This document shows, in pieces, positions 41,058-53,432 of a DNA stretch of 64,000 nucleotides. Position 1 is the stretch's first letter, and the number at the start of each line of letters is the position of its first letter. The DNA comes from Streptomyces sp. NRRL S-350 (GTDB lineage Bacteria; Actinomycetota; Actinomycetes; Streptomycetales; Streptomycetaceae). The notes under the pieces were generated by a model. That model made no database searches. It saw only the letters and a program-made list of their open reading frames with translations, and was not told the DNA's origin. The position numbers and the translations under genes were made by a program. The stretch is from NCBI RefSeq assembly GCF_000719705.1, contig NZ_JOHO01000009.1, forward strand, positions 1-64,000, given 5' to 3'.

Positions 41058-43058
41058 TCAGCCGGCCCGCCAGGTGCTGACGGTGACCCTGGCGGCCCCG
41101 CTGACCGGGTCGGCCTGCTCGACCGCCGCGATGGCGATGTTGCGGGTGACCCGGTCGCGGACGCACAGCAGGCGGCCGGGGGCGACCCGGTTGTAGGAGA
41201 GGTCGGTGTCGGGCCGGGAGTCGATCGCGGTGGCGCACTGCTCGGCCGTGACGGTCGGCTCGGTGATCACCGCGAAGTCCGACTTGTCGTCCCCGTAGCT
41301 GTCGAAGGAGTTGGCCTTGCTGCCGCTGCCGTTGTTCGTCACCCCGAGGCCCCACTTGAGGTCCCCGGAGTGCGGCACCACGGTGCCCGCGTTCAGGTCG
41401 ATCCGGTAGGTGTCGCTGGAGTACTCGGCCCCCGGGATCGAGAGCGACCGCTTGTCGAGCATCGCCGAGTAGCCGACCGGTCGGGCGGGGGCCGACACGG
41501 TGCTCTGGGCGGACTTCGAGGGGGCTGCCGTCACCGCGTCGACCGAGCCGGTGGAGCCGGTGGAGCCGGTGGAGGCGGACGAGCCGGACGAGCCGGTGGA
41601 GGGGCTGGCCTTGTCCGGGCCCGGGCCCTGCGTCACGGTGACCGCGGGGCTCACCTTGGCGTCCGTCTTCTTGCCGTCGTCCAGCTTCTTCATCAGCGCC
41701 ACGCCGCCCGCGGTGCCGCCGACGGCCATCACCAGGGCGACGGTGAGCAGCACCTTCCAGGACACCCCGCCCCGGCGCTCGGGCTCGGGCCCGGGCGCCG
41801 GATCGGCCGGCAGCGCCGGGCCGGGCGGCGGGGTGTCGAAGGACGGCGGCTCCGGCTGCAGCCGGGCGGTCGGGGGCGTCGGCAGCACCGGGGCGGTGGG
41901 CGACTCGGCGGGCGGCTGCGGGGCGCCGTACGCGCCGAGCGGCGGCGGCGCGAAGCCGGGCGGGGGCGTCCCGGGCTGCTGCGGCGGGTGCGTCACCGCG
42001 GTGGCCGGGTGGGTCGGCGCGGCGGCCGGCGGCGGGGGAGTGGCCGGGGCGGCCGGGGCCGGGGTCGGCGGGGTGCCGGGCAGGGGCGGCAGCGGGGCGG
42101 ACGGTGCCTGGAGGAACTGCTGCTGCGGCAGGTCGGAGCGGCGGGTGATCTCGGTGTTGACCTGGCGCGGCAGCCAGTCCTCGCCGAACCGCAGCTGGCC
42201 GCCGACCTCCGGGTGGTTGCGGGCGACCTGGATGATCTCGGCGGGCGTCGGGCGGTCCTCCGGGCTCTTGGCCAGGCAGCGCTGGATCAGCTCGCGCAGG
42301 TCCGCCGGGACGGCCTCCAGCTCCGGCGCCTCGTGCACCACCCGGTAGAGCACCGCGGTGTCCGGCCCGTCGCCGAACGGCGCGGTGCCGCCGGCCACGT
42401 ACGCGGCCAGGGCGCCGAGCGCGAAGACGTCGGTGGCGGGGGTGACCGGGCGGCCCTGGGCCTGCTCCGGGGACATGAAGGCGGGCGAGCCGATCCGGTA
42501 GCCGGTGCCGGTCAGCGCGGTGGCGTCGGCGGCCCGGGCGATGCCGAAGTCGATCACCCGGGGGCCGTCCCCGGCGACCAGCACGTTGGCGGGCTTGAGG
42601 TCGCGGTGGACCACCTCGACGCTGTGGATCGCCTGCAGCGCCTCGGCGATGCCGCCCATCAGCAGCAGCACGGTGCGCACCGGCAGCGCGCCGTGCTCGC
42701 GCACCACCTGCTGCAGGGACGGCCCCGGGACGTACGCGGTGACCAGCCAGGGGGCGTCGCCGTCCAGTCCGCCGGAGTCGATCACCTGCGCGGTGTAGAG
42801 CCCGTGGATCCGCTGGGCGTTGCTGACCTCCTGGGCGAAGCGGCGGCGGAACTCGCCGTCCTCGGCGAACTCCGGGCGCACCACCTTGAGCGCGACCGGG
42901 CGACCGCCCGGGGTGTACGAGAGGTAGACGCGGCCCATGCCGCCGGCGCCGAGCCGGGCGAAGAGCCGGTAGCCGCCCACCTCCCGGGGGTCGTCAGGGA
43001 GCAGTGGCTGGAAGACCGGTGGGAGCTTGCCGGCGTCCCGAGGCGTGTCGGCGGTCAT
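41058..43058 (-). CDS. Membrane-anchored serine/threonine protein kinase
   Basis: 666 residues. Hanks-type kinase domain at about 28-290: G-loop LGAGGMGRVY, Lys58 in VALKVV, HRDLKPANVL (Asp153), DFGIA, SPEQAQG. A Pro/Ala/Gly-rich linker (about 325-430) leads to one transmembrane helix (VLLTVALVMAVGGTAGGVAL) and an extracellular domain of about 190 residues after a Ser/Thr/Gly-rich stalk. There are no PASTA repeats, so the sensor domain is of another, unrecognised type. The substrates are unknown; the downstream DUF6104 gene may be linked. Confidence 0.9.
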   Translation of the reverse strand: MTADTPRDAGKLPPVFQPLLPDDPREVGGYRLFARLGAGGMGRVYLSYTPGGRPVALKVVRPEFAEDGEFRRRFAQEVSNAQRIHGLYTAQVIDSGGLDGDAPWLVTAYVPGPSLQQVVREHGALPVRTVLLLMGGIAEALQAIHSVEVVHRDLKPANVLVAGDGPRVIDFGIARAADATALTGTGYRIGSPAFMSPEQAQGRPVTPATDVFALGALAAYVAGGTAPFGDGPDTAVLYRVVHEAPELEAVPADLRELIQRCLAKSPEDRPTPAEIIQVARNHPEVGGQLRFGEDWLPRQVNTEITRRSDLPQQQFLQAPSAPLPPLPGTPPTPAPAAPATPPPPAAAPTHPATAVTHPPQQPGTPPPGFAPPPLGAYGAPQPPAESPTAPVLPTPPTARLQPEPPSFDTPPPGPALPADPAPGPEPERRGGVSWKVLLTVALVMAVGGTAGGVALMKKLDDGKKTDAKVSPAVTVTQGPGPDKASPSTGSSGSSASTGSTGSTGSVDAVTAAPSKSAQSTVSAPARPVGYSAMLDKRSLSIPGAEYSSDTYRIDLNAGTVVPHSGDLKWGLGVTNNGSGSKANSFDSYGDDKSDFAVITEPTVTAEQCATAIDSRPDTDLSYNRVAPGRLLCVRDRVTRNIAIAAVEQADPVSGAARVTVSTWRAG

Positions 43059-43240
43059 GTGGTGATCCCCCTGGGAGAGCGGTGAGGTCGTACGGCCGGC
43101 GCGGCGGGGCGCGGTGACGGGCGCCCCGGCCGCCGACCGGCGACGCCTAACCTATCGATCCGTCAGGAGTCCGCGCACCGGGCCTCCGGTTTGGTTGCAG
43201 AGCTGGGACCTTGACATGGCGCGGCGGTGAAACGGTTCTC

Positions 43241-43280
43241 CTTGAGCCTTCTTGAGCCCCCTTGAGCCTTCTTGAGCCCC
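43241..43280. repeat. Tandem repeat of a 20-bp unit
   Basis: CTTGAGCCTTCTTGAGCCCC occurs twice back to back, each made of two near-identical 10-bp halves; a degenerate fifth half (CCTGAGCCTC) follows at 43291. Confidence 0.75.
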
Positions 43281-43314
43281 CCATGGGCTTCCTGAGCCTC
43301 CGTCGGGAACGAAG

Positions 43315-43350
43315 CGGCCCCCGCCCTCCCGGATGGGAGGACGGGGGCCG
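43315..43350 (-). terminator. Terminator of kgd
   Basis: 16-bp stem with one mismatch (43315-43330 with 43335-43350) and a GGAT loop, 33 bp past the stop. Confidence 0.65.
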
Positions 43351-43382
43351 ACGAGCCCTCAGGGCGTCCGCGCCGCAGGGCG

Positions 43383-46300
43383 TCAGAGCGAGAAGACCTC
43401 TTCGATCAGCGCCTGCTGCTCGGCGCCGTGCCGCTTGGCCGAGCCGACCGCCGGGGACGAGGCCGCCGTGCGGGCGACGCGGCGCAGGCGGGAGCCGCCG
43501 GCGCTGCGGCCGATGGCGACCTGCAGGTGGTCGACCAGGTTCATCGCGATGAACGGCCAGGCACCCTGGTTGGCCGGCTCCTCCTGCGCCCAGACGAACT
43601 GGACGTCGTCGCCGTAGCGGGCCAGCTCCTCCTGGAGCTCGGCCACCGGCAGCGGGTAGAGCCGCTCGACCCGGACGATCGCGGTGTCGGTGACGCCGCG
43701 CTCGGTGCGGGCGGCCTCCAGGTCGTAGTAGAACTTGCCGGCGGTGATGACCACCTTGCGGACCTGCGCCGGGTCGACGGTGGAGTCGCCGATGACCGGG
43801 CGGAACGAGCCGGACAGGAACTCCTCCGTCGCACTGGCCGCGGCCTTCAGACGCAGCATCGACTTCGGGGTGAAGACGACCAGCGGCTTGTGGTGCGGGT
43901 TGTGGGCCTGCCAGCGCAGCAGGTGGAAGTAGTTCGACGGCAGGGTCGGCATCGCGACCGTCATGTTGTTCTGCGCGCACAGCTGGAGGAAGCGCTCCGG
44001 GCGGGCGGACGAGTGGTCCGGGCCCTGGCCCTCGTAGCCGTGCGGCAGGAGCAGGGTGACGCCGGAGTGCTGGCCCCACTTCTGCTCGGCGGAGGCGATG
44101 TACTCGTCCACCATGGTCTGCGCGCCGTTGACGAAGTCGCCGAACTGCGCCTCCCACATGACCAGCGCGTTCGGGCGGGTCAGCGAGTAGCCGTACTCGA
44201 AGCCCATGGCCGCGTACTCCGACAGCAGGCTGTCGTAGACGGTGTAGCGGGCCTGGTCCTCGGTGAGGTACTGCAGCGGGGTGTAGTCCTCGCCGGTCTT
44301 GCGGTCGATCAGGACGGCGTGCCGCTGGCCGAAGGTGCCGCGGCGGCTGTCCTGGCCGGCCAGGCGGACCGGGTGGCCCTCCATGAGCAGCGAGCCGATG
44401 GCGAGGGTCTCGCCCATCGCCCAGTCGATGGTGTTGTCCTCGACCGAGGCGGCGCGGCGCTGCAGCTGCGGCAGCAGGCGCGGGTGGACGGTCAGCCACT
44501 CCGGCAGGTTGACCTGGGAGGCGGCGATCCGCTTGACCATCTCCTGGGAGATGCCGGTCTGGATGGAGACCGGGAAGTCGGCGACCGGCTTGCCGGCGGT
44601 GGCGTCGGCCGGCGCCTGGGCCGCGTCGCGGACCTCGGCGAAGACCTTCTCCAGCTGGCCCTGGAAGTCCTGGAGCGCCTGCTCCGCCTCTTCCATGGTG
44701 ATGTCGCCGCGACCGATCAGGCCCTCGGTGTACAGCTTGCGCACCGAGCGCTTCTTGTCGATCAGGTCGTACATCAGCGGCTGGGTGAACGACGGGTTGT
44801 CGGCCTCGTTGTGACCGCGGCGGCGGTAGCAGATGAGGTCGATCACCACGTCCTTGTGGAACTCCTGGCGGAACTCGAAGGCGAGCCGCGCGACGCGGAC
44901 CACGGCCTCCGGGTCGTCGCCGTTCACGTGGAAGATCGGGGCCTCGATCATGCGGGCCACGTCGGTGCAGTACATCGAGGAGCGGGAGGACGCCGGGGCG
45001 GCGGTGAAGCCGACCTGGTTGTTCACCACGACGTGCACGGTGCCGCCGGTGCGGTAGCCGCGCAGCTGCGACATGTTCAGGGTCTCCGCGACGACGCCCT
45101 GGCCGGCGAAGGCCGCGTCGCCGTGGATCTGGATCGGCAGCACCGGGAAGGTGGTGCCGCCCTGGTCCAGGATGTCCTGCTTGGCGCGGGCGATGCCCTC
45201 GACGACCGGGTCCACGGCCTCCAGGTGGGAGGGGTTCGCGGCGAGCGAGACCTTGATGGTCTCGCCGTCCAGGCCGGTGAAGGTGCCCTCGGCGCCCAGG
45301 TGGTACTTGACGTCGCCGGAGCCGTGCATCGACTTCGGGTCGAGGTTGCCCTCGAACTCGCCGAAGATCTTGCCGTACGGCTTGCCGACGATGTTGGCCA
45401 GCACGTTCAGGCGGCCGCGGTGCGCCATGCCAATGACGGCCTCGTCGAGGCGGTGCTCGGCGGCGGAGTCGATGGTGGCGTCCAGCAGCGCGATGAGCGA
45501 CTCGCCGCCCTCCAGCGAGAAGCGCTTCTGCCCGACGTACTTGGTCTGCAGGAACGTCTCGAAGGCCTCGGCCGAGTTCAGGCGGCGCAGGATGCGCAGC
45601 TGCTCCTCGCGCTCCGGCTTCGCGTACGGCTTCTCCAGGCGCTCCTGCAGCCACTTGCGCTGCTTCGGGTCCTGGATGTGCATGTACTCGATGCCGACGG
45701 TGCGGCAGTAGGTGTTGCGCAGCAGGCCGAGGATGTCGCGGAGCTTCATCATCTTCTGGCCGCCGAAGCCGCCGACCGCGAACTCGCGCTCCAGGTCCCA
45801 CAGGGTGAGGCCGTGCTGGACGACGTCCAGGTCGGGGTGCTTGCGCTGCTTGTACTCCAGCGGGTCGGTGTCGGCCATCAGGTGGCCGCGGACCCGGTAG
45901 GAGTGGATCAGCTCCATGACGCGGGCGGTCTTGTTGACCTCGTCGTCGTGGGTGGTGGCGACGTCGGTGGCCCAGCGGACCGGCTCGTACGGGATCCGCA
46001 GCGACTCGAAGATCTCGTCGTAGAAGCCGTTCTCGCCGAGCAGCAGCCGGTGGATCTCGCGCAGGAACTCGCCGGACGCCGCGCCCTGGATGACGCGGTG
46101 GTCGTAGGTCGAGGTCAGCGTCATGATCTTGGAGACGCCCAGGCGGGCCAGGGTCTCCGGGGCGGAGCCCTGGAACTCGGCCGGGTACTCCATGGCGCCG
46201 ACACCGACGATGGTGCCCTGGTTCTGCATCAGGCGCGGCACGGAGTGCACGGTGCCGATGCCGCCCGGGTTGGTCAGCGAGACCGTGACGCCGGTGAAGT

Positions 46301-47135
46301 CGTCCATGGTCAGCTTGTTGGCGCGCGCCCGGCGGACGATGTCCTCGTAGGCCTGCCAGAAGCCGAAGAAGTCGAGGGTCTCGGCCTTCTTGATGGCGGC
46401 GACGACGAGCTGGCGGTCGCCGTTGGGCTTGACCAGGTCGATGGCCAGGCCGAGGTTGATGTGCTCGGGCTTGACCAGGTAGGCCTTGCCGTCCTCCACC
46501 TTGTAGCTGTGGTTCATGCCCGGGGAGGCCTTGATGGCCTGGACCAGGGCGTAACCGATCAGGTGGGTGAAGGAGACCTTGCCGCCGCGGGCGCGCTGCA
46601 GGTGGTTGTTGATGACGATGCGGTTGTCGATCAACAGCTTCGCCGGGACGGCGCGGACCGAGGTCGCGGTCGGCACCTCCAGCGAGGCGTCCATGTTGGT
46701 GGCGACGGCCTTCGCGGGGCCGCGCAGCTGGACCAGCTCGGGGCCGGCGGCGGCCGCGGTCGCGGCGGGGGCCGGGGCGGCGGCCTTGGGGGCCGGGGGC
46801 GCGGCCGGGGCTGCGGCGAGCGGCGCGGGGGCGGCCGTCGGCGTCGGCGCCGGAGCGGCCGGTGCGGCGGGGGCCGGGGCGGCGGCCGCCGCAGCAGCGG
46901 CGGGCGCGGGGGCAGCGTCAGGGGTCGGCGTGGGGCCGGCCTGGGTCGCGGCCTGGGTCACTGGGGTCACCTCGGTACCGGGCTTGTAGTCGGCGAAAAA
47001 GTCCCACCAGGCTCGGTCTACCGAGTTCGGGTCCTGGAGGTACTGCTGGTAGATCTCGTCGACGAGCCACTCATTCGGGCCGAAGCCTGTGGAGCTTGCC
47101 GAGCTGTTGGGGGTTTCAGGGGACTGTGGCGACAC
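43383..47135 (-). CDS. kgd: 2-oxoglutarate decarboxylase/dehydrogenase E1-E2 fusion (Kgd)
   Basis: 1250 residues. An N-terminal E1 helix ([16 protein letters not shown]), an Ala/Pro linker of about 90 residues, an E2-type succinyltransferase domain ([11 protein letters not shown]; catalytic [13 protein letters not shown] near 345), then the ThDP-dependent E1 domain ([38 protein letters not shown]). There is no lipoyl domain, as in all actinobacterial fusions, which use the E2 of pyruvate dehydrogenase. It converts 2-oxoglutarate to succinyl-CoA or succinic semialdehyde. GTG 47135 gives MSPQSPE. It is followed by no cotranscribed gene; in mycobacteria the FHA protein GarA inhibits the enzyme. 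Confidence 0.95.
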   Translation of the reverse strand: MSPQSPETPNSSASSTGFGPNEWLVDEIYQQYLQDPNSVDRAWWDFFADYKPGTEVTPVTQAATQAGPTPTPDAAPAPAAAAAAAAPAPAAPAAPAPTPTAAPAPLAAAPAAPPAPKAAAPAPAATAAAAGPELVQLRGPAKAVATNMDASLEVPTATSVRAVPAKLLIDNRIVINNHLQRARGGKVSFTHLIGYALVQAIKASPGMNHSYKVEDGKAYLVKPEHINLGLAIDLVKPNGDRQLVVAAIKKAETLDFFGFWQAYEDIVRRARANKLTMDDFTGVTVSLTNPGGIGTVHSVPRLMQNQGTIVGVGAMEYPAEFQGSAPETLARLGVSKIMTLTSTYDHRVIQGAASGEFLREIHRLLLGENGFYDEIFESLRIPYEPVRWATDVATTHDDEVNKTARVMELIHSYRVRGHLMADTDPLEYKQRKHPDLDVVQHGLTLWDLEREFAVGGFGGQKMMKLRDILGLLRNTYCRTVGIEYMHIQDPKQRKWLQERLEKPYAKPEREEQLRILRRLNSAEAFETFLQTKYVGQKRFSLEGGESLIALLDATIDSAAEHRLDEAVIGMAHRGRLNVLANIVGKPYGKIFGEFEGNLDPKSMHGSGDVKYHLGAEGTFTGLDGETIKVSLAANPSHLEAVDPVVEGIARAKQDILDQGGTTFPVLPIQIHGDAAFAGQGVVAETLNMSQLRGYRTGGTVHVVVNNQVGFTAAPASSRSSMYCTDVARMIEAPIFHVNGDDPEAVVRVARLAFEFRQEFHKDVVIDLICYRRRGHNEADNPSFTQPLMYDLIDKKRSVRKLYTEGLIGRGDITMEEAEQALQDFQGQLEKVFAEVRDAAQAPADATAGKPVADFPVSIQTGISQEMVKRIAASQVNLPEWLTVHPRLLPQLQRRAASVEDNTIDWAMGETLAIGSLLMEGHPVRLAGQDSRRGTFGQRHAVLIDRKTGEDYTPLQYLTEDQARYTVYDSLLSEYAAMGFEYGYSLTRPNALVMWEAQFGDFVNGAQTMVDEYIASAEQKWGQHSGVTLLLPHGYEGQGPDHSSARPERFLQLCAQNNMTVAMPTLPSNYFHLLRWQAHNPHHKPLVVFTPKSMLRLKAAASATEEFLSGSFRPVIGDSTVDPAQVRKVVITAGKFYYDLEAARTERGVTDTAIVRVERLYPLPVAELQEELARYGDDVQFVWAQEEPANQGAWPFIAMNLVDHLQVAIGRSAGGSRLRRVARTAASSPAVGSAKRHGAEQQALIEEVFSL

Positions 47136-47367
47136 GGCGGCAACCGCCCTCTTCCGCTTCCTTTTGGGATGTTTGGACAGCGGGGATTAAGGCTACGCCC
47201 CTGATCAGTGATCGCGCAGTCCCCGAGGGCCAGGCGTCGTCCAGATCACAGTCCTGACCTGCAGTTTGGCTGAAAAAGAGCGTTAGAAAGCCGCATCTGA
47301 AGGGAACCGATCGCCGCCGAAGTGCCTAGAAAGCCGGACGAAACGGACAAAACCCCCCGGAAATCCA

Positions 47368-48555
47368 CTAACGATCTTCGTATACGGCTGTGTCGGATCT
47401 GTGACAAATGTCCCGGCCGTCGTCCTGGGGCCGTCCGGGCAGGCGGACCTCGATCCGGCAGCCGCGCGGCGACTCCGCCACCGCGATCCGCCCGCCGTGC
47501 AGGTCCACCGCCCAGCGGGCGATGGCCAGGCCCAGGCCGGTGCCGCCGTCCGCGCCCGGCCCCGAAGCGGTCGCGGTGCCGCTGCGGCTGAACCTCTCGA
47601 ACACCCGGCTGCGGTCGGCCGGCGGGATGCCGGGGCCCTCGTCCTCGACCTCCAACAGGAGGGCGCCGTCCTCGCCGTCGGGCCGCGCCCGCACCGTGAC
47701 GGTGCCGCCGGGCGGGGAGTGCTTGCAGGCGTTGTCGACCAGGTTGGCGACCACCTGGTGGAGGCGCTCCGGGTCCGCCACGGCGGTCAGGCCGGACGGG
47801 CTGACCTCCAGGGCCAGCCGGACGTCCCCGCGCCGGGAGAAGGCCCCGCCGGCCGTCGCGCCGTCCACGGTGACCCCGCGCAGCACGCCGTCCAGGAACT
47901 CGCGCACCTCGAAGGGGCGGGCGTCCAGGTCGACCACGCCGTCGTCGATCTTGGAGAGGTCGAGCAGGTGGGTGACCAGGCGGCCGAGCCGTTCGGTCTG
48001 CACCAGTGCCGCCCCCAGTGTCGCCGGATTGGGTTGGACGACGCCGTCCACCACGTTCTCCAGGACGGCGCGCAGTGCGGCGATCGGCGTGCGCAGCTCG
48101 TGCGAGACGTTGGCGACCAGCTCGCGGCGGTGCTGGTCGGCGGCCTCCAGGTCGGCGGCCATCGCGTTGAAGGCGGCCGCCAGCTCGCCGATCTCGTCGC
48201 GCGAACTCACCTCGACCCGGCGGCTGTAGTCGCCGGAGGCCATCGCGCGGGCGGCGGCGGTCATCTCGCGCAGGGGGGCGGTCAGCCCGTGCGCGAGGAA
48301 CTGCATGAAGAGCAGTGAGGCGATCATGGAGAAGACCATGATGATCCGGATCTGGGTCTCGGACCGGATCGCCACGACCACCATGCCGGTGGCCAGGAAC
48401 ACGGAGACGATCACGAGCAGGGCGAGCTTGCCCTTGATCGAGCGGACCGGGTCGAGCGGGCGGATGTCGGCCCAGACCCGGCTGGCGGCACGGGCGGCCA
48501 GCGTCTGCGGCCGTGCGCCGTCGGATTCCCCGTTGCGTTGCTGTGGAAAGGTCAT
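47368..48555 (-). CDS. HAMP-domain sensor histidine kinase
   Basis: 395 residues. Two membrane helices (about 43-63 and 70-88) with almost no external loop, then HAMP (about 90-142), HisKA with His152 in NVSHELRTPI, and HATPase (NLVDNACKHSPPGG, DEGPGIPPADRSRVFERF, GTGLGLAIARW). The lack of an extracellular sensor suggests sensing in the membrane. ATG 48555 gives MTFPQQRNGE; upstream codons are not conserved-looking. Partner of the response regulator at 48665. Both stay upstream of kgd on the same strand. Confidence 0.9.
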   Translation of the reverse strand: MTFPQQRNGESDGARPQTLAARAASRVWADIRPLDPVRSIKGKLALLVIVSVFLATGMVVVAIRSETQIRIIMVFSMIASLLFMQFLAHGLTAPLREMTAAARAMASGDYSRRVEVSSRDEIGELAAAFNAMAADLEAADQHRRELVANVSHELRTPIAALRAVLENVVDGVVQPNPATLGAALVQTERLGRLVTHLLDLSKIDDGVVDLDARPFEVREFLDGVLRGVTVDGATAGGAFSRRGDVRLALEVSPSGLTAVADPERLHQVVANLVDNACKHSPPGGTVTVRARPDGEDGALLLEVEDEGPGIPPADRSRVFERFSRSGTATASGPGADGGTGLGLAIARWAVDLHGGRIAVAESPRGCRIEVRLPGRPQDDGRDICHRSDTAVYEDR

Positions 48556-48664
48556 TGGTCCCCTGTGGTCCCCGCGTGTGTCCCCCGCGTGCTTCTCCCC
48601 CGCGTGGTGGCACGGCGTCGTCCGGACACGGGCCCCCCGGTGGCCCGTCGCCCGATGCCCGCCG

Positions 48665-49408
48665 TCAGGAGAGCGGGGCCTCCAGCGCGTACCCGACACC
48701 GTGCACGGTGCGGATCCAGCTGGCGCCGATCTTCCGCCGCAGCGCCTTGACGTGGCTGTCCACGGTGCGGGTGCCGGAGGCGTCCGTCCAGTCCCAGACC
48801 TCGGCCAGCAGCTGCTCGCGGGTGAGCACCGCGCGCGGCTGGGCGGCCAGGCAGGCGAGCAGGTCGAACTCGGTCGGCGTCAGGTGGACGTCGCCCGAGG
48901 CCAGCCGGACCCGGCGCTGCACGTGGTCGATCTCCAGCTCGCCGAAGCGCAGGCTGCCGAGCGCGGGCGTGCGGGCGGCCTGCTGGGCGCGCTCGACGCG
49001 GCGCAGCAGCACGTTGACCCGGGCGGCCAGTTCGCGCATCGAGAAGGGTTTGGTCATGTAGTCGTCCGCGCCGACGCCGAGGCCGACCAGCAGGTCCGTC
49101 TCGTCGTCGCGCGCGGTCAGCATCAGTACCGGCACCGGGCGCTGGGCCTGGATCCGGCGGCACACCTCCAAGCCGTCGAAGCCGGGCAGCATGATGTCGA
49201 GGACGACCAGGTCCGGCTGCCAGGTGTGGAAGCCGTCGACTGCGCCGGGGCCGTCGTGGGCCACGGCGACCTTGAAGCCCTCCGCGCCCAGTCGGGCCGC
49301 GATCGACTCCGCGATCGTGGGTTCGTCCTCCACCACCAGCACTCTGCGCTGGCTGCTCACAGTGCCGCCGGTGTTGGGGTTGTCCTGCTGAATTTCTGTC
49401 ACGGTCAC
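48665..49408 (-). CDS. OmpR-family response regulator
   Basis: 247 residues. Receiver domain with acidic pocket E27/D28, phospho-acceptor Asp71 in VVLDIMLPG, Thr in LMLTARDD and Lys in YMTKPFS; winged-helix effector at about 150-245 (LTPTEFDLLACLA, VDSHVKALRRKIG, RTVHGVGYALE). Ends 109 bp before the kinase start, in the usual regulator-kinase order. GTG 49408 taken as the start. Targets unknown. Confidence 0.92.
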   Translation of the reverse strand: MTVTEIQQDNPNTGGTVSSQRRVLVVEDEPTIAESIAARLGAEGFKVAVAHDGPGAVDGFHTWQPDLVVLDIMLPGFDGLEVCRRIQAQRPVPVLMLTARDDETDLLVGLGVGADDYMTKPFSMRELAARVNVLLRRVERAQQAARTPALGSLRFGELEIDHVQRRVRLASGDVHLTPTEFDLLACLAAQPRAVLTREQLLAEVWDWTDASGTRTVDSHVKALRRKIGASWIRTVHGVGYALEAPLS

Positions 49409-49960
49409 GCCACCGCCCCCAGGGCTGCGGGCCGGCCACCTGTGGGGATGGCGGGCTCCGCTCGTAGTCTTGTTCCGTCGTGGACTGTGCCGGGTCCGCC
49501 GTCCCGTCGCGCGATCGGGAGCGAGGACGGATTGTCGGCCGCCCGCGTCTCCCGCGCACTTCGCAGCGTACGGACAGCGGATGCTTTCCGGCAGGTGGAC
49601 CGGACGTTTCCGGCCCGTGGGCCGGCTGTTCGGGCCGCCCGCGGGCCCACTGCACGAGTGGGCACGGGCCGATACCTTACCCGGCGAATTTTCACTGCGT
49701 AACGGTACGTATGCAGTCGAATTGATGCCAAGTAGCCGGTCAGAGGGCCTACTGACGCGTTAATGGGAGGAAGGTCTGGACCAAAACCGGGAATCCCGCA
49801 GTCCGCTACCGTGGCGTTCTTCACCGGCTTTTCCCAGGTGCCTCTCAGAACCTCGACGTACCGTGGCCACGACAACACCCGACCGGGCGGTCCGTGAGGC
49901 ACGCCGGTACGTCGAGCACCGGGCGGGAGCCGGTGGCTGCGGTCGTGGAGCGGAGGCGGC
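49409..49960. other. Divergent intergenic region, response regulator / rhomboid-like gene
   Basis: 552 bp without a supported gene. An AT-richer island (about 49670-49745) probably carries promoters; the rest is GC-rich and has frames without coding bias. A plus-strand GTG at 49863 opens a frame that overlaps the next gene and is not called. Confidence 0.45.
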
Positions 49961-50728
49961 ATGGCGGGAGTGCGGCGGGGCGCCGACCGGAACGCGCCCG
50001 CGGGAGCGCCGTACGGAATGCTCCGGGTCGGGCTGCGCACCGGTGTCGCGCAATGGCTGCTGGAGCGCGTGCCGACACCCCGGCGCACCCCTTTCACCCT
50101 CGGCTACCTCGCCGTCGTGGGCGCCACCACGACCTTCGCGAAACTCGCCGGTCCGGAACTCGTGCAGCGGCTGCAGGAGGCTTCCAGTTCCGACGGGCAC
50201 AACCTGCTGCAGCACCCTTTGCGGGCCCTCCTCCTGAGCGGTTTCTGGGTGGCCGGCGAGGTCTGGATGCCCTACCTGTGGGGATTCGCGTTCACCCTCG
50301 CGCCACTGGAGCGCAGGGTCGGCCCCGCCCGTGCGGCGGCGGTCTTCGCGATCGGGCACGTCGCGGCCACCCTGCTCTCCCAGGGGGTGGTGATCGCGGC
50401 GGTGGCGACCGGGCGGATGGCGCCCGAGGTGATGGACCGCCTGGACATCGGCGTCAGCTACGGCGTGCTCGCCTGCCTGGGCGCGGTGGCCGGGCTGCTC
50501 CCCCCGCGCGGGCGGCTGCTCGCCCTGGGAGGTGCCGGGCTGATGATCGTCGAGCAGATCGCCTCCGACCGGGACGTGGTCACCGCGGTGGGGCACCCGG
50601 CGGCGGTGCTCGCCGGGGTGGCGCTGTGGCGCTGGCTGCGCCGGGCCGAGCGGCGCCCTCTGCGTCCGGCCGCGGTGACGGCCCCCGCCGCCGCGCCCGC
50701 CGGGGCGCACGTGCCGGCCGCGCGCTGA
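49961..50728 (+). CDS. Rhomboid-like membrane protein
   Basis: 255 residues with about six transmembrane helices. The candidate catalytic motif is GVSYG (GxSx of rhomboids), and a His in VGHPAAVLAGV occupies the later His-in-helix position; FAIGHVAATLLSQG resembles rhomboid helix 2. It could be an active intramembrane protease or a pseudo-rhomboid. ATG 49961 follows a GGAGG by about 6 nt; MLRVGLRTG 19 codons later is an alternative. Confidence 0.65.
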   Translation: MAGVRRGADRNAPAGAPYGMLRVGLRTGVAQWLLERVPTPRRTPFTLGYLAVVGATTTFAKLAGPELVQRLQEASSSDGHNLLQHPLRALLLSGFWVAGEVWMPYLWGFAFTLAPLERRVGPARAAAVFAIGHVAATLLSQGVVIAAVATGRMAPEVMDRLDIGVSYGVLACLGAVAGLLPPRGRLLALGGAGLMIVEQIASDRDVVTAVGHPAAVLAGVALWRWLRRAERRPLRPAAVTAPAAAPAGAHVPAAR

Positions 50729-50834
50729 GGTCTTCGCCGGCGCGCCCGCCCGGCCCGTCCGCTTGGGAATCCCTTCGCTCGTCGAACCCTTGTCACGGCG
50801 TGTGCCGTGCTCGTTCCGCGCACTTTTGACGCAG

Positions 50835-50858
50835 CCGCTCGGGGCGCGCCCCGAGCGG
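50835..50858 (+). terminator. Palindromic hairpin between the rhomboid-like gene and lon
   Basis: 24-bp perfect palindrome CCGCTCGGGGCG/CGCCCCGAGCGG, 107 bp past the stop of the rhomboid-like gene. Confidence 0.5.
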
Positions 50859-50911
50859 ATCGCGTTCGCTCACGGCGAACCGATGCGCGGGAACATCCGG
50901 CGCCCGCCGAG

Positions 50912-50932
50912 CCTTAGTCAGGTCGACTCAAC
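50912..50932 (+). promoter_or_regulatory. HAIR-like HspR site upstream of lon
   Basis: CCTTAGT-N7-ACTCAAC against the HAIR consensus CTTGAGT-N7-ACTCAAG: 5 of 7 and 6 of 7 matches with the correct 7-bp spacer. It ends 21 bp before the lon ATG. HspR control of lon through such a site is known in S. lividans. Confidence 0.65.
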
Positions 50933-50953
50933 TTCACTGACTGGGGAGAGATC

Positions 50954-53365
<2,412 letters not shown>

Positions 53366-53432
53366 CCGGGCGCTGCCCGGGCAGCCGGTGATCCGAGGGG
53401 CCGACGGCATCTCCGCGTGCGACACTGCGGAG

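Larger units (their letters stand above)
43059..43382. other. Intergenic region between kgd and the kinase
   Basis: 324 bp: kinase promoter region, the 20-bp tandem repeat at 43241-43280 and the kgd terminator. No ORF is supported. Confidence 0.5.

Noticed and set aside
43428..47204. 1258-residue plus-strand frame opposite kgd
   Set aside because: Composition (Val/Asp/Gly/Arg-rich, no domains) is the usual antisense shadow of a high-GC gene; kgd on the minus strand has full domain support.
49863..50237. Plus-strand GTG frame ahead of the rhomboid-like gene
   Set aside because: No ribosome site, no domain, and it overlaps the better-supported gene in another frame.
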